Shown here: positions 63,501 through 64,000 of the stretch, in pieces | How the letters are laid out: each line of letters begins with the position of its first letter | How positions within the stretch are numbered: the first letter of the stretch is position 1 | NCBI RefSeq assembly: GCF_003014595.1 | Contig: NZ_PYGK01000009.1 | Coordinates: 1-64,000 of the forward strand | Reading direction: 5' to 3' | DNA: 64,000 nucleotides | Source of the DNA: Chitinophaga ginsengisoli | GTDB lineage: Bacteria; Bacteroidota; Bacteroidia; Chitinophagales; Chitinophagaceae | Program-made: the position numbers and the translations under genes | Notes under the pieces: generated by a model | Database searches by the model: none | Told to the model about the DNA's origin: nothing | Seen by the model: the letters and a program-made list of their open reading frames with translations, nothing else

Positions 63501-64000
63501 GCTCGTTGTTATAAGGAGCGTGACTGAATACCGGCGTACCGAATTTGGTAGTGTAGTCAGTACCCTGTACGCAATCCACTGTCAGCGGACCAGGTACGGA
63601 TATCACAACAGGCGGAACGTTCATCAGGGTCAGCATGACTGCGTTGCTGATGTTGCCTGTACATGCACCTGACATTACCACACGTCTGTACCAGGTATTC
63701 TGTGTGATCATTGGAGGAGTAAAGGTTGCATTTGTGCCGTTGGTAGCCACATTTACGAAGCCGGTAGTAGCATTTGTGGTGCTTACCTGCCATTGGTAAG
63801 TGAAGGTACCGTTACCACCACTCAGGGTAGCGCCCTGCAGGGTAGCAGGAGTCTGGTTAGCACAAAGCAGCTGATCTGCGGTGATGGTGTTACCCAGGAT
63901 TGCACCCTGGTTAGTCAGCACCACATCATCAGGAACTGAAGTACATGTTCCGTTAGTGATCGTCCAGCGGAGGGTTACTGTACCACCGGCAGGTACTGTC
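60532..64000 (-). CDS. Large repeat adhesin with type B T9SS sorting domain (5' end outside the window)
   Basis: At least 1156 residues; the frame is still open at base 64000, so the N-terminus is missing. Visible parts are one SprB-like segment, about six HYR-like repeats of about 75-80 residues and five PKD-like repeats of about 75 residues. The HYR-like repeats each carry a DNC core, a WTA-x-D-x-CGN motif and a QVITVxDTTxPVF-type linker. The PKD-like repeats carry a CxGxxxxL start and a STGxTTxSI-V-x-x-AGTYxVxV end. The C-terminus is the type B (CHU/gliding-associated) sorting domain (FPTGFTPNGDGHNDVFKP, YDLRIFNRWGELIF). It should be secreted to the surface by T9SS and act in adhesion or gliding. 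Confidence 0.9.
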   Translation of the reverse strand, partial: TVPAGGTVTLRWTITNGTCTSVPDDVVLTNQGAILGNTITADQLLCANQTPATLQGATLSGGNGTFTYQWQVSTTNATTGFVNVATNGTNATFTPPMITQNTWYRRVVMSGACTGNISNAVMLTLMNVPPVVISVPGPLTVDCVQGTDYTTKFGTPVFSHAPYNNEPLSVTHNDVTVTVDACTFTIMRTWTATDRCGLTTQAQQTITVVDRTAPVFTSTAPANVTVECDKVPVAVNLTANDACTGILNIVPIEVRVDQPGACASNYQLIRKWVAVDACGNASDTLRQVITVRDMTPPVFTNPAPANITVDCDKVPAGQPLTATDNCTPGTITVTPVDVRKNISGSRCTDNYQIIRTWTATDLCGNKAVLTQTITVQDTIKPRFSMSLPPAITVDCDKVPAVAAITATDNCTVSVAVKVSEKKEFLSSVCTSNYRLTRTWTAIDNCGNTATMQQVITVQDTTRPVFTVIPPADTTVSCDAVPAPPTNLKATDNCSAVKISYTQTRETIAGACASNYRLIRIWTAKDQCNNTATIQQVITVTDTTKPVIDPAPANVTLNCGDAVPAAATLYARDNCDATFPKKATMTQDPFTVDLCAGYTITRRWTISDACGNAAIERVQTITVNPCPKPALDPQLPANCSNNTKFAIMLQNKVSKPKFTLVSVVPATAVSTPLTQTSNVFDLNGATQATFIVTDGVTGCVSDPITYDLQYVTKPVVDLGADVAICQGSSITLDAGIANAAYGIRWSTGATTQTIDVTTAGTYTVTVSNGICTTSDAINVTVNIPPVVNIPDTAICEGQSVKLNAYVQGATYVWSTGETTASIVVNMSGTYSVDVTLKGCTTHEEATVTVGTPPVITLTDDTEICPNETLLLTVEPDGGSVRWSTGETTTSIVVTKAGTYDVTVTRDGCVVNDKVTVTERPDLNIDLGPDREFCTGGRVVVDASNPDAISYLWNDGETTPIREIVMPGKYVVSVMDRFCSRITMDSVNVTVAGIPDILLGRDTTLCIGEDLTLKVNGGAGNTIRWQDGSTGSTFKVTGPGTYTVTVSNECGSVSDQIVVSYKPCEAEPHFPTGFTPNGDGHNDVFKPVVRGPMYDYDLRIFNRWGELIFLSKDQKNGWDGRYKGALVENGTYVWLLSYKKVLGGAVNIVKGEVTAIR

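Overview
The window looks like a stretch of a Bacteroidota chromosome, most likely Chitinophagaceae (Chitinophaga-like). The support is a SusC/SusD pair, type A and type B T9SS sorting domains on very large secreted proteins, DUF6443/RHS genes, a DUF5686 protein, many SPII lipoproteins, and promoters of the TTTG / TAnnTTTG type. No insertion sequence, prophage, CRISPR array or intact RNA gene was recognised. The right edge cuts the 5' end of a large minus-strand adhesin gene.

Layout. 1-5.6 kb: a thiamine-binding-type protein, a GT-C-like membrane glycosyltransferase, a YeiH-type exporter, a fused SpmA/SpmB-like membrane protein, and ychF. 6.0-14.4 kb: an RHS/YD locus of three tightly spaced plus-strand genes. 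Its large RHS protein ends in a LysM-like plus NlpC/P60-like (papain-fold) tail, followed 7 bp later by a small exported protein, so it is a candidate polymorphic toxin with a periplasmic immunity protein. 14.8-20.2 kb: an APH-type phosphotransferase, a six-hairpin glycosidase-like protein and an orphan TonB receptor. 20.4-26.8 kb: a CzcCBA-type RND metal efflux operon with a small exported leader protein. 27.2-30.0 kb: metX, osmC-like and metZ-like genes (methionine synthesis). 30.1-34.9 kb: a small membrane protein with a DUF5686 protein, two tiny membrane proteins, and trhO. 35.1-40.8 kb: a CusRS-like two-component system beside a stripped-down adaptor lipoprotein, an ABC-F protein and a DUF3347 lipoprotein. 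40.9-43.8 kb: thrS-infC. 43.9-47.4 kb: a lone receiver protein and a hybrid kinase with two kinase cores. 47.4-54.5 kb: a four-gene SusC-SusD-zincin-DUF4302 operon. 54.7-58.4 kb: a CDF transporter, a serine hydrolase and serA. 58.5-64 kb: two T9SS-exported proteins (ThuA-CBM6-trefoil, and a type B repeat adhesin).

How the parts connect. The most notable regulatory signal is a pair of near-identical arrays of four TTAA boxes spaced 10-12 bp apart. One lies in front of the Czc operon and the other in front of the minimal adaptor gene next to the OmpR-type two-component genes. This suggests one metal-responsive regulon joining loci 9 kb apart. The RHS locus is the best candidate for an undescribed conflict system. 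Intergenic DNA also carries a family of short REP-like GC-rich palindromes, 11-bp tandem repeats, a 28-bp inverted repeat, a TAG-interrupted mini-gene and a crossed inverted repeat in the infC leader.
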